Shown here one piece after another: positions 62,730-64,000 of a DNA stretch of 64,000 nt. The stretch spans positions 1,319,611 to 1,383,610 of the forward strand of contig JALMQS010000887.1 of the NCBI GenBank assembly GCA_024734495.1. Reading direction: 5' to 3'. A program made the translations under genes and the position numbers. Under the pieces are notes generated by a model that worked only from the letters and a program-made list of their open reading frames with translations, made no database searches and was not told the DNA's origin. Source of the DNA: Forficula auricularia (taxonomy: Eukaryota; Arthropoda; Insecta; Dermaptera; Forficulidae). Every line of letters begins with the position of its first letter. Position 1 is the first letter of the stretch.

Positions 62730-63720
62730 TAATAAACCACATAATAAATTTTCCATTTACGATATCCTTGAGCTCCAGGGATCAGCAAGTTCAATATTCT
62801 ATAACCATAATAATCAATATGTAGGCTATGTACTATATGATATTAATTAATAAACTTTAATACATTTAATTTTCCCCTCCCTTTCTCTCGTTCACCCTCT
62901 CTAAAATGAACCAATCATTGCTAATAATTTATAAAATATTAGTTAATCCGTTTCAAATGATAAATGCTAAAATATTATAACATTTGAAACAGAATATCGA
63001 AAATGTTTGAATACGTTGGGGGATTTTCTCCATGAGCGAACCTCTTTGATTTATCTTCTATTCATTTTCTAAACTCGATTAATAAAATAAATAAATTCTA
63101 GAATTTATGCAAATAAATTTTATATTCAACAAGATAATTGAATTTTTGTTATAGATTATTTATTATTATAAATTCATATATTTGAAAATGGAAATTTTAT
63201 TTTAAAATACATGTATATATATTGCTATAGTCTTAAAAGTATTATCATTTGAAAATTTTAGAATTATTTTTACATTTATAAATTTATAAATATTGTTTGT
63301 CTGGCTGTTGATTCAATTTCCAATAATAATTTATTAAAGTGACTTTGGATTCTAAAGCTCATTAAATATTCATTAGAAACTTTTCTAATAGCATTTTAAT
63401 ATGTGAATTTGAAACTTTCGCGTAATACAAGTTTATTTTGAGTTTAGAATAAATATTTTCTAAATTTCATTTTGTGTGTGTAAAGAAAATTATTTATCGA
63501 TATTTCATTTTGGTAATAAAAAAAATAGTTTCTAAAACTTGTAGTAAATTTAAGTTATTAAAACTTTGTTTAGTTCATCTTTTTAGTAAATTTAATCTAT
63601 TTTCTATTTATAAAAAAAGAACAATGTTGAAATTTAATATCTAAAATTTTTATAATTTATAATATCCCAGTTAATGGAGTACAATATCCTCATGCATTCA
63701 CCAAAATAAAAATATCGAAA
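62730..63720. other. AT-rich non-coding, no feature identified
   Basis: A TTTGAAAC/GTTTCAAA inverted pair around 62950-62990 (CGTTTCAAATGATAAATGCT, then AACATTTGAAACAG) is the only structure noted. No gene is seen. Confidence 0.4.
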
Positions 63721-63732
63721 TATATATAAATA

Positions 63733-63910
63733 CTAGCTGCGACGCCCGCCTTTTTTGACCCCCTTTCTCATTTTGGATGGTTAGTTTTTGCATTCCTAAC
63801 CTTTTAGTGGCACACAGATTATGTATACAAAATTTGGTTGAGCTGCTCCAATGGCAATAATTTTCATTTTTTGACACTCCTCCCATTTTGAGAGGTTAGT
63901 TTTTGCATTT
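63733..63910 (-). mobile_element. Helitron 3' end (minus strand), truncated by or leading into a GTATAC repeat
   Basis: On the minus strand the end reads GGCGGGCGTCGCAGCTAG before a T (CTAG at 63733-63736). It is directly preceded by the repeat D-type block (GTATACAAAATTTGGTTGAG at 63824, GGTTAGTTTTTGCATT at 63780 and 63894). The termination hairpin is reduced. The other end was not found in the window. Confidence 0.5.
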
Positions 63911-64000
63911 AACAAAAATGTCCAAAATTACATCCTCTACAATTTGCCTTTAATGGAATTTGTTGTAAAGTCAACAGTTTAGAAACAATATATGTTGCAG

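Overview
The window looks like non-coding, transposon-packed DNA from an AT-rich animal genome, most likely an arthropod. The evidence is the combination of a Jockey-type LINE endonuclease, an RTE-type LINE, a Tc1 element with a DD34E catalytic core, mariner- and hAT-type MITEs, insect-style Helitrons, tRNA-derived SINEs and Penelope-like hammerhead motifs. I see no convincing host protein-coding gene, no rRNA and no functional tRNA gene. The species cannot be named from the sequence alone. Positions 8450-8549 are an assembly gap.

Layout. 0-3.3 kb: a 5'-truncated RTE retrotransposon (minus strand, reverse transcriptase still open) inserted in a tandemly repeated AT-rich unit, with an 11-bp target duplication. 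3.3-6.2 kb: an old duplicated segment around a Helitron and a hammerhead-like motif. 6.2-10.9 kb: a GC-richer block, two inverted-pair hammerhead-type elements and a decayed LINE 3' end. 10.9-12.6 kb: a Tc1 element with 180-bp inverted repeats and a frameshifted transposase. 13-17.7 kb: a cluster of Helitrons (a tandem array of Helitron 3' ends, a G-rich Helitron, a Helitron inside a Helitron with a SINE) and hAT ends. 21-29.3 kb: a Helitron, a hAT MITE, a Jockey LINE with a 501-bp duplication, a CpG-containing block with a palindromic CRE, dispersed repeats and another LINE 3' end. 30-36.4 kb: hairpins, SINEs and a three-level nest (hAT holding a mariner MITE holding a SINE). 38-41.6 kb: a 135-bp satellite, a 207-bp inverted repeat and a 154-bp hAT MITE. 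44.5-49.9 kb: MITEs, a SINE and more hammerhead-type elements. 50-64 kb: a second 154-bp hAT MITE, three hammerhead-bearing clusters, two or three Helitrons and a long inverted repeat.

Most interesting signal. At least ten short segments match the hammerhead ribozyme core (CTGANGA, a covarying stem II, GAAA, then a cleavage-site triplet such as GTC). They sit in short mobile units that often occur as tail-to-tail inverted pairs, and three of these units have 10-12-bp target duplications. This architecture is typical of Penelope-like elements, yet no Penelope reverse transcriptase is present here, so the units are probably non-autonomous. All other features are ordinary transposon families, but their nesting gives a readable relative chronology.
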